From Pseudomonas sp. GM78 (GTDB lineage: Bacteria > Pseudomonadota > Gammaproteobacteria > Pseudomonadales > Pseudomonadaceae): 64,000 nucleotides of DNA. The notes under the pieces were generated by a model. It was not told where the DNA came from. It saw only the letters and a list, made by a program, of their open reading frames with translations, and searched no databases. Both the position numbers and the translations under genes were made by a program. The stretch covers positions 51,622-115,621 of the forward strand of contig NZ_AKJF01000066.1 of NCBI RefSeq assembly GCF_000282475.1, in the 5' to 3' direction. Each line of letters begins with the position of its first letter. Within the stretch, counting starts at the first letter, position 1. Positions 1-8,975 of this stretch are shown piece after piece.

Positions 1-821
1 TATCGGAAATCACCGAATCCAACGGTTCGAGCTCTATGGCTTCGGTCTGCGGCGCTTCCCTGGCCCTGATGGACGCTGGTGTGCCGATGAAGGCGCCGGT
101 TGCCGGTATCGCCATGGGTCTGGTTAAAGAAGGCGAGAAATTCGCCGTCCTGACCGACATCCTGGGTGACGAAGACCACCTGGGCGACATGGACTTCAAG
201 GTAGCCGGTACCGCCAAAGGTGTGACCGCGCTGCAGATGGACATCAAGATCAAGGGCATCACCGAAGAGATCATGGAGATCGCCCTGGGCCAAGCCCTGG
301 AAGCGCGCCTGAACATCCTCGGCCAGATGAACCAGATCATTGGCCAGTCGCGTACCGAACTGTCGGCCAACGCTCCGACCATGATCGCGATGAAGATCGA
401 CACCGACAAAATCCGTGATGTCATCGGTAAAGGCGGCGCGACCATTCGTGCGATCTGTGAAGAGACCAAGGCTTCGATCGACATCGAAGACGACGGCTCG
501 ATCAAGATCTTCGGCGAAACCAAGGAAGCTGCAGAAGCTGCACGTCAGCGCGTTCTGGGTATCACCGCTGAAGCCGAAATCGGCAAGATCTACGTGGGTA
601 AAGTTGAACGCATCGTCGACTTCGGCGCATTCGTCAACATCCTGCCTGGCAAGGACGGTCTGGTTCACATCTCCATGCTGAGCGATGCTCGCGTCGAGAA
701 AGTGACCGACATCCTGAAAGAAGGCCAGGAAGTGGAAGTGCTGGTACTGGACGTGGACAACCGCGGCCGTATCAAGCTGTCCATCAAGGACGTAGCAGCA
801 GCCAAGGCCTCGGGCGTTTAA
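1..821 (+). CDS. pnp: Polyribonucleotide nucleotidyltransferase (PNPase), C-terminal part
   Basis: The gene is cut by the left window edge; the frame is open from base 3. PNPase degrades RNA 3' to 5' by phosphorolysis and works with RNase E in the degradosome. The visible part starts in the second RNase PH core (motif [12 protein letters not shown]). Next is a KH domain with the GKGG-type loop ([11 protein letters not shown], near base 415), then an S1 domain ([20 protein letters not shown], from about base 582). The protein ends shortly after the S1 domain at a TAA, followed at once by a strong terminator. Identification is secure; only the start is missing. Confidence 0.97.
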
Positions 822-842
822 TCACCCCTCGCGCCTGATCAA

Positions 843-877
843 TGCCCCGCCGTGAAAACGGCGGGGCATTTTTTTTG
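843..877 (+). terminator. Rho-independent terminator of pnp
   Basis: GCCCCGCCG and CGGCGGGGC form a GC-rich stem around a TGAAAA loop, followed by eight T residues. It lies about 20 bases after the pnp stop codon. Confidence 0.93.
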
Positions 878-890
878 TGTGCACAACCGT

Positions 891-917
891 CAAAAGATTG
901 CAGGCCGTGATCTTTTG
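891..917. repeat. Small inverted repeat between pnp and the tRNA gene
   Basis: CAAAAGAT and ATCTTTTG are perfect 8-base arms around an 11-base loop, followed by ATTTT. It could be a second weak terminator, or a remnant of the REP family seen at 45196-45294, which shares the AAAGATCGCAG core. Confidence 0.5.
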
Positions 918-936
918 ATTTTAACGGTGTTCGAAG

Positions 937-965
937 TTGCCTGACCCCATGGTCAGTGCTAGGTT
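937..965 (+). promoter_or_regulatory. Putative sigma70 promoter of the tRNA-Thr gene
   Basis: TTGCCT (937-942) and TAGGTT (960-965) are separated by 17 bases and end 9 bases before the mature tRNA 5' end. Position and spacing fit a tRNA promoter; the hexamers are only moderate matches. Confidence 0.4.
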
Positions 966-974
966 TAGCCCACT

Positions 975-1050
975 GCCCGTGTAGCTCAGTCGGTAGAGCA
1001 GCGCACTCGTAACGCGAAGGTCGCAGGTTCGATTCCTGTCTCGGGCACCA
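975..1050 (+). tRNA. tRNA-Thr (anticodon CGT)
   Basis: A 76-base cloverleaf can be drawn by hand. The acceptor arms are GCCCGTG and CTCGGGC, the D stem is GCTC/GAGC, the anticodon loop is CTCGTAA (anticodon CGT), the T arm is GCAGG TTCGATT CCTGT, and the 3' CCA is encoded. Two non-canonical pairs are present: U6-U67 in the acceptor stem and A31-C39 in the anticodon stem. It reads ACG threonine codons. Confidence 0.93.
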
Positions 1051-1184
1051 GCGATACGTTGTTTTCAGATGATCCCGAATGGTTCTGAAGGCCAGAAAAG
1101 CCGGGCGTCACGCGGTTTTTTTGCGTCAGAGAGATCCTTGATGATCCAGATCCATCTTCCATTCCCCAGATCAACGAGAACGCC

Positions 1185-1490
1185 ATGACCGTTAAAGAAC
1201 TGTCTCAAGAAGCCAGACACGAAGAAGCCCTCAAGAAGTACGTGCTGGACGTGCCCCATTTGCTGGAAGAGATCAAGGACTTGCCACCCGAAGATCAGAA
1301 GGACCAGATCCAGTGGGCGTTCGAGGATGAAGCAGAAGCCCAGGGCCTGCAGCCGTGGGAGCTGACGCTCAAGTACACCTCGACCCCGGAAGAGTACGAG
1401 GCCAAGCGCCTGGAACTGCACAGGGAAGCAGCCGAGGTGCTGGGTGTCGAGTGGGAGGAGTACTGCGAGATGAACAATCTGGTGGTCTGA
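1185..1490 (+). CDS. Small acidic protein, DUF6388-like
   Basis: A 101-residue protein, soluble, strongly charged and probably helical, without signal peptide or membrane segment. The stretch DQIQWAFEDEAEAQG followed by PWELTLKY is reminiscent of the Pseudomonas DUF6388 family; I am moderately sure of that assignment and no function is known to me. The upstream GAGAAC is a weak ribosome-binding site. Codon use is normal for the genome. It stands alone between the tRNA and a REP pair. Confidence 0.75.
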   Translation: MTVKELSQEARHEEALKKYVLDVPHLLEEIKDLPPEDQKDQIQWAFEDEAEAQGLQPWELTLKYTSTPEEYEAKRLELHREAAEVLGVEWEEYCEMNNLVV

Positions 1491-1504
1491 TAAAAACGCT
1501 CTTA

Positions 1505-1569
1505 TAGGAGCCCGGCTTGCCGGCGACTGCGTCCTTCAGATCGCCATCGCCGGCAAGCCGTGCTCCTAC
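1505..1569. repeat. REP pair (GGCTTGCCGGCGA type)
   Basis: Imperfect inverted arms: TAGGAGCCCGGCTTGCCGGCGA and its complement ending GTGCTCCTA. It sits between the convergent genes 1185-1490 and nadC. Confidence 0.8.
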
Positions 1570-1577
1570 AGTCGTTA

Positions 1578-2426
1578 TCAGAGACTCAAACGCATCGACA
1601 GATCGACAGCCTTCACATCCTTGGTCATCGCACCAATCGAAATGTAATCCACCCCGGTTTCTGCAATCGGCAGCAACGTGCTTTCGTTGATCCCGCCGCT
1701 GGCCTCCAGCTTTGCCTTGCCGTTGTTCAGGCGTACGGCTTCGCGCATGTCATCCAGGCTCAGTTCGTCCAGCATGATGATGTCGGCACCTGCCTCCAGG
1801 GCTTCCTTGAGCTCATCCAGGCTTTCCACTTCGATCTCCACCGGCTTGCCCGGCGCAATCTTGTGTGCGGCGGCGATGGCCTGCGGAATGCCGCCGCTGG
1901 CGGCGATATGGTTTTCCTTGATCAGGAAAGCGTCATACAGGCCGATGCGATGGTTGTGGCAACCGCCGCAGGTCACGGCGTACTTCTGTGCCAGGCGCAG
2001 CCCCGGCAGGGTCTTGCGGGTGTCGAGCAGTTTCACCTGGGTTTGTGCAACGAAGTCTGCCAGTTGCTGCGCGCGAGTGGCGACGCCGGAGAGCATTTGC
2101 AGGAAGTTCAGCGCGCTACGTTCGCCCGTCAGCAGCGAACGGGCCGGCCCTTCGAGGTGGAACAACACCTGGTTGGGCTTGACCCGCTCGCCATCGGCGA
2201 CCTGCCAATGCACCGCAACTCGTGGGTCCAGCTGGCGAAACACGTTATCCACCCACGCTGTGCCACAGATGACAGCAGCGTCGCGGGTGATGATGGTGGC
2301 TTTGGCCAGGCGTTCGGCCGGGATCAGCTGTGCGGTGATGTCGCCGCTGCCGATGTCTTCGCGCAACGCGCGGCGCACGTTGGCTTCGATTTCGGCGTTC
2401 AAGTCGGCGAGACGTAGATTCGGCAT
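1578..2426 (-). CDS. nadC: Nicotinate-nucleotide pyrophosphorylase (carboxylating), quinolinate phosphoribosyltransferase
   Basis: Converts quinolinate and PRPP to nicotinate mononucleotide, CO2 and pyrophosphate in de novo NAD synthesis; cytosolic. The protein has 282 residues from the chosen start, the usual length. Family motifs are DTRKT (residues 135-139), CHNHR (156-160), the lysine of FLIKENH (K170) and a C-terminal LEASGGI. I start at the ATG at 2426, preceded by GGAGTG, rather than at the longer open frame reaching 2483. The next gene (2670) is divergent; in P. aeruginosa nadC is also next to a DUF1631 gene and ampDE. Confidence 0.96.
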   Translation of the reverse strand: MPNLRLADLNAEIEANVRRALREDIGSGDITAQLIPAERLAKATIITRDAAVICGTAWVDNVFRQLDPRVAVHWQVADGERVKPNQVLFHLEGPARSLLTGERSALNFLQMLSGVATRAQQLADFVAQTQVKLLDTRKTLPGLRLAQKYAVTCGGCHNHRIGLYDAFLIKENHIAASGGIPQAIAAAHKIAPGKPVEIEVESLDELKEALEAGADIIMLDELSLDDMREAVRLNNGKAKLEASGGINESTLLPIAETGVDYISIGAMTKDVKAVDLSMRLSL

Positions 2427-2669
2427 AAGGCACTCCACAAACAAAGTGCCTCGATTATAGGGCCATGGTACTGAGCAACCCAAGGCGTCAGCACAGATCC
2501 CAGTGTTCTGAAGCCTGCATTTGGTCGATTGCGTGTGTGATCCTCATCCAGCCGCCGCCTCTTTTTCCCATGCAGGGTGTGCCGGGGTGGCGCAAGGGCT
2601 CCCTTTACCCGATAATTCGCCTTGGATTTGACGTCATGACTTTGACGGCTGAAGATTTCAGGAGGCTGG

Positions 2670-3890
2670 ATGCACAACGACGGGAATGTAGTGCCTTTGC
2701 GCAGGGTCACCAGCGACCAGGGGACGCAACCGCCACTCGCCCGCTTGCCTGTCATTGTGCTGCAGGTTCGCGACAAGGCTACGCAACAGCTCAGGCAGGG
2801 CTTGCAGGCGCTGTTCGATAATGCCGACGATACCCTCTTCGAAATGGCCGACCGGGCACTCGATGATGCCGAGCAGAGCCTTTTCTTTGAAGCGATGCGC
2901 GACTTGCGCTTGAAGCGCAAAAGTATCGAACGGTTGTTTTTTGAGCAATTGTTCAAGGCGTTTATCAACCTCGGCCAATGTGATCTCGCTTATAGAGTCC
3001 TGCCTCGCTCATTGTCGGCCGATGCCAGCACGGCACCGCTGGATGACGGGCCCGAGCGCAACCTGGCCGTTCAGGCGATGGTCAACCAGACGCTCTACCG
3101 CGAAGGCTTCGCCCTTGACCAACTCACCGCCCGGCTCAGTACGTTGTTGGGCAGGACGCTGATCGAGCAGCGCAATCCCCTGGGGCCGACCGTGCTCTGC
3201 AAGTGCTTCCTGGCCGCCGCGCGCCACCTGGGCGTGGACATCAAGGTGAAGCTGATCATCCTCAAGCTGTTTGATCGCTACATGCTCAGTGGCGCTGGCC
3301 AGCTTTACGCCCAGGCCAACCAATTGTTGATCGCCACCGGTGTGTTGCCTGGCCTGCAGCCCGCTCCGACAAGCGACACGATGGATAACAAGACGGCTGC
3401 TGCGCTTGCCATGCCAGAAGGTGCGCAAGCTGATGCGCTCCCCCCTGACGAACGCCGTCGCAGCGAACTGCTGGAGCAGCGGATTCGTGATGCTGAAGAG
3501 GGTCACGCCCAGACCGCTTTGGCCCGCCAGCATGTCGAGCTGGCGTTGAACCAGGCACTGCTGGGCAAGACTTTGCCGCATAGTGTGTCGGCATTCGTGC
3601 GCGACGCCTGGAGCAACGTGTTGCTCCTGACCTGCCTCAGGCACGGCCACCTGTCACCGCAGTGGCAGGCTGATGTGCAGACCATGGAGCAATTGATCTG
3701 GAGCGTCCAGCGTCATGACTCGTCCGATGCTCGTGAGCATTTGTTGACGCTGGTTCCGGGGTTGCTCAAATCATTGCGCGAGGGGCTGGGCAGTTCAGCG
3801 TTCGATCCGTTTGCCACCAGCGCGTTTTTCAGCGAGCTGGAACGCTTGCACGTTCAATTGTTTGTTGGAGCGTGCCCCTGGCGTCAATGA
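2670..3890 (+). CDS. DUF1631 family protein
   Basis: A 406-residue cytosolic protein that I assign to DUF1631 from its N-terminal pattern (DNADDTLFEMADRALDDAEQ, then FFEAMRDLRLKR) and from its place between nadC and ampD. The ribosome-binding site AGGAGG lies 4 bases before the ATG. It looks mostly helical and has no signal peptide. Other DUF1631 proteins can be much longer, so this may be a short form. The biochemical function is unknown. Confidence 0.8.
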   Translation: MHNDGNVVPLRRVTSDQGTQPPLARLPVIVLQVRDKATQQLRQGLQALFDNADDTLFEMADRALDDAEQSLFFEAMRDLRLKRKSIERLFFEQLFKAFINLGQCDLAYRVLPRSLSADASTAPLDDGPERNLAVQAMVNQTLYREGFALDQLTARLSTLLGRTLIEQRNPLGPTVLCKCFLAAARHLGVDIKVKLIILKLFDRYMLSGAGQLYAQANQLLIATGVLPGLQPAPTSDTMDNKTAAALAMPEGAQADALPPDERRRSELLEQRIRDAEEGHAQTALARQHVELALNQALLGKTLPHSVSAFVRDAWSNVLLLTCLRHGHLSPQWQADVQTMEQLIWSVQRHDSSDAREHLLTLVPGLLKSLREGLGSSAFDPFATSAFFSELERLHVQLFVGACPWRQ

Positions 3891-3988
3891 TGGGCAAACC
3901 GCAGCACATCAATCGCGTCAAGTGATCGCTCCCGATGGGCTATCGCGGCATACTGGGCGCCAACACAGTCGTCGTTGAAGGAACCTGT

Positions 3989-4546
3989 ATGCAGCTGGAC
4001 CCCGCGAGCGGTTGGTGCAAAGGCGTGCATTTATGCCCCTCGCCCAACTTCAATGCGCGCCCCGAGGGCGAAATTTCCTTGTTGGTGATCCACAACATCA
4101 GCCTGCCGCCAGCGCAGTTCAAGACGGGCAAGGTGCAGGAATTTTTCCAGAACCGCCTGGATGTCACCGAGCATCCCTACTTTGAAGGGATCGCCGACCT
4201 GCGGGTGTCTGCGCATTTTCTGATCGAGCGCGACGGCACCGTCACTCAGTTTGTCTCTTGCCTTGAGCGCGCCTGGCATGCGGGCGTTTCGAGTTTTGAA
4301 GGGCGGGAAACCTGTAACGATTTTTCCATAGGCATCGAACTCGAAGGCACGGATGATCTGCCATTCGACGATGCACAATATCGAGCGTTGACGACTCTGA
4401 CCCGGCAGTTGCAATCGGCCTTTACGGCCATCACTACGCAACGCATCTGTGGGCACAGCGACATCGCCCCTGGACGCAAGACCGATCCGGGACCCGCGTT
4501 CGACTGGACACGCTATCGCGCAGCCTTGGCACAAGAGGAAGGATAA
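3989..4546 (+). CDS. ampD: 1,6-anhydro-N-acetylmuramyl-L-alanine amidase AmpD
   Basis: Cytosolic zinc amidase that removes the stem peptide from anhydro-muropeptides during murein recycling, and so keeps AmpR-controlled beta-lactamase uninduced. 185 residues from the ATG at 3989, preceded by GAAGGA; an upstream in-frame start at 3935 lacks a good ribosome-binding site and adds residues absent from the family. Zinc ligands are visible as H35 (VIHN), H156 (CGHSD) and D166 (KTDPG), with E117 and K164 at the expected catalytic positions. The stop codon shares one base with the ampE start. Confidence 0.96.
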   Translation: MQLDPASGWCKGVHLCPSPNFNARPEGEISLLVIHNISLPPAQFKTGKVQEFFQNRLDVTEHPYFEGIADLRVSAHFLIERDGTVTQFVSCLERAWHAGVSSFEGRETCNDFSIGIELEGTDDLPFDDAQYRALTTLTRQLQSAFTAITTQRICGHSDIAPGRKTDPGPAFDWTRYRAALAQEEG

Positions 4547-5382
4547 TGAGTTTTCTGGTGTTGCTGTTGGCAGTGTGGATCGAGAAATTTTCGGCCCTGC
4601 GCCACCGGGTTCAACACGATGCAGGCTGGGTTCGGGAGCTGCACAAGCTTGAACTCAGCCCGCGTCTGGTGAAGCGTCCGTGGCTGGTCCTGGCTGTGCT
4701 GGTGTTGTTCCCAGTGGCAGTGCTGGGCTTGCTGCTGGTGGTGCTCGACCCTGTAGCCTACGGTTTATTGGCGCTGCCGGTGCATTTGCTGGTGGTGATC
4801 TACAGCCTGGGGCGCGGCGATCTACTGGGCGCTCTCGGGCCCTTTCGCGATGCCTGGCGCCGCGAAGATTTGCAAGCGGCGGCGCATGTGGCCAAGCGTG
4901 ATCTGGACATCTGCGCCGACAATGCCGAGCAACTGCTGGAGCGGGTCGAAGGGCATTTGCTGTGGGAGGCCTACCAGAGCTTTTTCGCGATCATTTTCTG
5001 GTACTTCCTGCTGGGACCGGTCGCCGCGCTGAGTTATCGATTGCTGGCCCTGGCCGAAGAACATGGGCAAAACGCGGCCCTGGTCGAACGCGCCGCACAA
5101 CTGCGCCATGCATTCGACTGGGTGCCGGTGCGTCTGTTGGCAGCGAGCTTTGCCCTGGTCGGCAACTTTGTCGCGGTCAGCCGGGTGATGTTGCACGAGC
5201 TGTTGAACTGGAACATCAGCGCTGCCCAATTGATCGAAAAGGTCGGACTGGTAGCCGGTGAAATTCCAGCCCCGGTGGTAGGGCCCGAAGGCATCCATAA
5301 TCTCGACCGTATCTGGGAGTTGCTGCTGCGGGCGGCAGTGCTCTGGTATGCGGGTTTTGCGTTGTGGACGGTTTTGCCGTAG
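4546..5382 (+). CDS. ampE: AmpE, inner-membrane regulatory signalling protein
   Basis: A 278-residue inner-membrane protein translated from an ATG overlapping the ampD stop (TAATG), so the two are coupled. Hydrophobic segments are visible near residues 1-8, 45-85, 145-170, 198-215 and at the C terminus. The soluble middle has the AmpE pattern WREDLQAA and VEGHLLWEAYQSFFAIIFWY. AmpE is linked to beta-lactamase induction but its molecular role is not settled. The gene ends directly in a tandem REP array. Confidence 0.94.
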   Translation: MSFLVLLLAVWIEKFSALRHRVQHDAGWVRELHKLELSPRLVKRPWLVLAVLVLFPVAVLGLLLVVLDPVAYGLLALPVHLLVVIYSLGRGDLLGALGPFRDAWRREDLQAAAHVAKRDLDICADNAEQLLERVEGHLLWEAYQSFFAIIFWYFLLGPVAALSYRLLALAEEHGQNAALVERAAQLRHAFDWVPVRLLAASFALVGNFVAVSRVMLHELLNWNISAAQLIEKVGLVAGEIPAPVVGPEGIHNLDRIWELLLRAAVLWYAGFALWTVLP

Positions 5383-5518
5383 GTGCCGGCTTGCCGGCGA
5401 ACGAGACGCTGCGGTGTACCTGTCGCACCGCGTAATCGTTCTTCGACTTGTAGGAGCCAGGCTTGCCGGCGAACCAGACGCTGCGGTGTCTCTGCTGCTC
5501 GGCGTTATCGTTCTTCGC
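5383..5518. repeat. Two REP units in direct tandem, 72-base period
   Basis: GCTTGCCGGCGA occurs at 5389-5400 and again at 5461-5472, each followed by the shared GACGCTGCGGTGT and then ATCGTTCTTCG. This is a head-to-tail duplication, unlike the inverted pairs elsewhere in the window. Confidence 0.8.
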
Positions 5519-5654
5519 GGGCACTGCATTCCGTTAACCTTAAGTTACAAAACCCTCCCTTGATTTACGCTATACAGAGCTAGCGCCGAATACTGGCTAT
5601 CTGCTGTCTCGCTGCGCTCGCCAATAAAAATAAGAAATCCAAGGGAGACTTCCA

Positions 5655-7685
5655 GTGAAGAGCTTGCTCTATCCCGCCGTCGCGCTGATGAACCGCCTGA
5701 GCTTTGGCATGAAGTTCAGTCTGATCAGCGTACTGTTCCTGGTGCCGATGCTGGTAACCAACTTCTACCTGGTGCGTGATTCCTATCGAGAGTTCCAGGG
5801 CACCCGGGTCGAACTGCAGAGCCTGGACTTGTTGGGCAGCAGCCTCGCGTTAAGGCGTGATCTGGAAACCCTGAACAATCTTGTGCAGATCAACGTCGCC
5901 CTGGGCCAGTCGGGCAAGGCGGGGAATGTCGAGACGCAGATTAGTACCCTTGAACAAGGTGTCCTGGCACGCTTGCAGGGGTTGACGGCGATGGCCACCG
6001 ATCCGGAGCAGATCGTGCTGTTCGAGGCCAAGCGCGATGAAATGATCAGCGCATTCAAAGCTCAGCAAACGGAAAAATCCCTGCAAAGCAAAAGTGCGCT
6101 GATCGGCAAACTGCTCGGCAATGCGCAGGTATTCGGCCAGATCATCGCCAGCCAGGCCGGCCTGAGCCACGACAGCCAGAGTGACATGCGCCAGCTGAGC
6201 GAACTCGTCACCAACGTCACCCCACGCATCACCCAGATGCTTGGCGAAGGCCGCGCATTGGGCGCCTCTTCCCTGGGCCAGGGTTTTCTCAATTCGTCGT
6301 CGAGCACGCGTTTCGATGAGTTGCTGGCACAGCTCGACAAGCTCCATGCCGAGTACGGCCTGAAGCTGCAGGACGCAACGGGCTCGAGCAACGCCGCGCG
6401 CGAAACCCTGGCTACCCAGGCTGACAGCAGCAAGGCCTCGTTGAAAAAGGCCAGCGAGCTGTTCGAAGAGCAAGTGGTGATGGCCGACACGCTCGATGCA
6501 CCGTGGCAGGCCTTTTACGATCAGGTCTCGGCGCTGATGGGGCAGACCTACCAACTCAATGAAGCCACTTTGAAATTTCTCGGCACCCAGCTGCAACAGC
6601 GCCTGGAACAGAACCGCACGCACATGATTCTGCAGGCGGTGGCGCTGTCGGTGGTGTTTGTGCTGATCTTTTACCTGTACGGCGGCTTCTACGCCTCGAC
6701 CCGCACCACCCTCAAGCGTCTTGGCGAAGTCATGGATAAAGTGGCGGCCGGCGACATGACGGTCACTTTCAACGCCCACAGTCGCGATGAGCTGGGCGAG
6801 TTGGGCGAGGTGTTCAACGGCACTGTGAAACAGATCCATGACTTGATCGAGCGTGTCGGGCAAACCGTCGGCGAGGTCGAGCGCCAGGCCGGGCAAGTCG
6901 AGAGTGTCTCGGCGCAAAGCAACCAGGCCGTGGCCGGGCAGCGTTCGCAGATCGAGCAGGTCGCCACCGCGATGAACCAGATGTCGGCCACCTCCCTTGA
7001 GGTGGCGCGCAGCGCTGCCGCCGCCGTCAGCAGCGCCCACAGTGTCAACGACGAAACGGCGAGCGGTCGTGAGCTGGTGGAGTCGCAGCAGGGCAGCATC
7101 GCCGCCCTGGCCAGCGAAATCGATCAATCGGTGCAGGTGATCAACCAGCTGGCCAGCGACAGCCAGTCCATCAGCCGTGTGCTGGAAGTGATCAAGAGCA
7201 TCGCCGAACAGACCAACTTGCTGGCGCTCAATGCCGCCATCGAGGCAGCCAGGGCCGGTGAGCAGGGTCGCGGGTTTGCGGTGGTGGCAGATGAAGTCCG
7301 CACCCTGGCCAAGCGCACCCAGCAATCGACCGAAGAGATCGAACAGATGATCGCCAAGCTGCACGGCGGGGTCGGGGCCGCGGTCAAGGCGATGGGCGTC
7401 AGTCATGAGATGGCTAACGGAACGGTGGGGCAGTCGGAAAAGGTCCAGAAGGCCCTGGATAATATCCTGGGGGCTGTCGGCATGATCGTCGACCAGAACC
7501 AGCAGATTGCCGCGGCTGTGGAACAGCAGACCGCCGTGGCCCACGACATTGACCAGAACATTGTCGAGATCAATCGTGCCGGCGAACGCACGGCCGAAGG
7601 TGCGCACCAGACGGAGGATGCCAGTCGCGCGCTGTCGGCGCAGGTGGTGGAGCTCAAACAGTTGATCAGCGCGTTCCGGGTCTGA
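5655..7685 (+). CDS. Methyl-accepting chemotaxis protein
   Basis: A 676-residue chemoreceptor. It starts at a GTG preceded by AAGGGAG. The first membrane segment is at residues 19-40, followed by a periplasmic sensor of about 280 residues that looks all-helical, with a size fitting a helical bimodular (HBM) sensor. The second membrane segment is near 324-345, then a HAMP domain and a cytoplasmic signalling domain with the conserved tip EQTNLLALNAAIEAARAGEQ near residue 515. There is no C-terminal CheR-docking pentapeptide; the end is ISAFRV. The ligand cannot be told from sequence. A transducer follows ampE in P. aeruginosa too. Confidence 0.95.
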   Translation: MKSLLYPAVALMNRLSFGMKFSLISVLFLVPMLVTNFYLVRDSYREFQGTRVELQSLDLLGSSLALRRDLETLNNLVQINVALGQSGKAGNVETQISTLEQGVLARLQGLTAMATDPEQIVLFEAKRDEMISAFKAQQTEKSLQSKSALIGKLLGNAQVFGQIIASQAGLSHDSQSDMRQLSELVTNVTPRITQMLGEGRALGASSLGQGFLNSSSSTRFDELLAQLDKLHAEYGLKLQDATGSSNAARETLATQADSSKASLKKASELFEEQVVMADTLDAPWQAFYDQVSALMGQTYQLNEATLKFLGTQLQQRLEQNRTHMILQAVALSVVFVLIFYLYGGFYASTRTTLKRLGEVMDKVAAGDMTVTFNAHSRDELGELGEVFNGTVKQIHDLIERVGQTVGEVERQAGQVESVSAQSNQAVAGQRSQIEQVATAMNQMSATSLEVARSAAAAVSSAHSVNDETASGRELVESQQGSIAALASEIDQSVQVINQLASDSQSISRVLEVIKSIAEQTNLLALNAAIEAARAGEQGRGFAVVADEVRTLAKRTQQSTEEIEQMIAKLHGGVGAAVKAMGVSHEMANGTVGQSEKVQKALDNILGAVGMIVDQNQQIAAAVEQQTAVAHDIDQNIVEINRAGERTAEGAHQTEDASRALSAQVVELKQLISAFRV

Positions 7686-7711
7686 AAACGCTGTAGTACC
7701 CCTTCCCAATG

Positions 7712-7753
7712 CCCGCAGGAAAGCTCCTGTTTTCCTGCGGGTTCTTGTTTTTC
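7712..7753 (+). terminator. Rho-independent terminator after the chemoreceptor
   Basis: CCCGCAGGAAA and TTTTCCTGCGGG form the stem, followed by TTCTTGTTTTT, 27 bases after the stop codon. Confidence 0.85.
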
Positions 7754-7805
7754 GTCTTCAATGAAGGATTATCCACGTCACTGACCGCATGGAGGAGGCA
7801 CGGTT

Positions 7806-8195
7806 ATGGCTGTCGCAACACTTGGTATCCAGGGACGCTGTGCCCATTGCCAGCGCACGCTATTGCTCAAGCCCTGGCAACTCAATGCCATTGCAATCAA
7901 CGAAGCATTCACCTGTACCCACTGTCAGAAAGCCCTGCAACTGTGCGACCCGAAACAGATCAGGCGCTTCAAGTCCCTGGACTCGTTGGCCATGTTGAAG
8001 GCCAGCCTGCTGATCATGATTTGCAGCACATTGCTGGTGGCGTTGGTGTTGGAATGGATTGGAATGCTCAGCGTCGTTGAGCAACTAAATGTTTCGCTGG
8101 TGGCGATTTTCGTCTACTTCGTTGCCCTTCGATTCGCTCGCCAGCGTCAGCATATGACGCTGATTCTCGAGGCCGCCAAGGCTCACGTCGACTGA
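7806..8195 (+). CDS. Small zinc-ribbon-like membrane protein, function unknown
   Basis: 129 residues. The N-terminal part has two CxxC knuckles (CAHC near residue 12, CTHC near 37) resembling a zinc ribbon. Two hydrophobic segments follow (about 62-83 and 88-107), then a short basic tail. The ATG at 7806 has GGAGGAGG upstream. The stop codon directly abuts the stop codon of the convergent tatD gene with no base between them. I do not recognise the family. Confidence 0.75.
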   Translation: MAVATLGIQGRCAHCQRTLLLKPWQLNAIAINEAFTCTHCQKALQLCDPKQIRRFKSLDSLAMLKASLLIMICSTLLVALVLEWIGMLSVVEQLNVSLVAIFVYFVALRFARQRQHMTLILEAAKAHVD

Positions 8196-8972
8196 TTACC
8201 AGTTGAACAATTCACGCGCATTGGCGCTGCTGGCGCTGGCCAGCTGTTCGGGGGCGAGCGACATGATTTGCGCCAGTGCCCCACAGATCGCCGGCAAGTG
8301 CGCCGGGCTGTTGCGCTGGCCGGGGAACATCGCTGGTGCCATGTCCGGCGAGTCGGTTTCCAGCACCACCGATTCCAGCGGCAAGCGGGCGAGCACGCGG
8401 TGCATGCGCAGTGCCTGGGGCCAGGTCGCAGCGCCACCGAGGCCGAGTTTGAAACCGAGTTTGATGTATTCGCGCGCTTCTTCCTGGCTGCCCGCGAAGG
8501 CATGGATGATCCCGGCGCGTTTCAACTTGAAACGCTTGAGCGTGGCAATCACCGCCGCATGACTGCGGCGCACATGGATCAGGGCGGGTAAATTGAAATC
8601 CACCGCCAGCTGCAGCTGCGCGTCGAACAACGCTTGCTGGCGTTCACGGTCCAGGGTTTCGATGAAGTAGTCCAGGCCGATCTCGCCCACTGCACACAGC
8701 TGGCGATGGCCGGCCAATCGCGTCAGCCAGTCGCCCAGTTCGGTCAGATGTTCGGGGCGATGATCCTCCAGGTACACCGGGTGCAAACCGAACGCCGCAT
8801 GCAGGTCGGGATCGCTTTGCACCAGTTCCCAGACGCGCTGCCAATTGCCCTGGTAAACCCCCAGCACCACCATCTGCCGCACCCCGAGCGCTCGGCTTTG
8901 GGCCATCAGCGCCTGACGATCCGCGTCGAAGTCGGGGAAGTCCAGGTGGGTGTGGGTGTCGATCAGGTCCAT
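8196..8972 (-). CDS. tatD: TatD family metal-dependent hydrolase (DNase)
   Basis: 258 residues, TIM-barrel amidohydrolase fold. The metal motif DTHTHLD is at the N terminus (H7, H9). Later motifs are GEIGLDYF, LIHVRRSH and VVLETDSPDM, typical of the TatD/YcfH nuclease family. Three bases separate it from the end of fruR upstream, so the two are probably co-transcribed. The substrate in vivo is uncertain (3'-5' exonuclease or peptidyl/tRNA-related hydrolysis in homologues). Confidence 0.93.
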   Translation of the reverse strand: MDLIDTHTHLDFPDFDADRQALMAQSRALGVRQMVVLGVYQGNWQRVWELVQSDPDLHAAFGLHPVYLEDHRPEHLTELGDWLTRLAGHRQLCAVGEIGLDYFIETLDRERQQALFDAQLQLAVDFNLPALIHVRRSHAAVIATLKRFKLKRAGIIHAFAGSQEEAREYIKLGFKLGLGGAATWPQALRMHRVLARLPLESVVLETDSPDMAPAMFPGQRNSPAHLPAICGALAQIMSLAPEQLASASSANARELFNW

Positions 8973-8975
8973 GGC

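Noticed and set aside
975-1184. tRNA-Thr as an integration site of a genomic island
   Set aside because: No integrase follows and I saw no repeat of the tRNA 3' end in the window; the downstream genes are ordinary core genes.
986-1186. 66-residue minus-strand frame ending VPETGIEPATFALRVRCSTD
   Set aside because: It is the complement of the tRNA-Thr gene; this peptide is a well-known false annotation from tRNA antisense.
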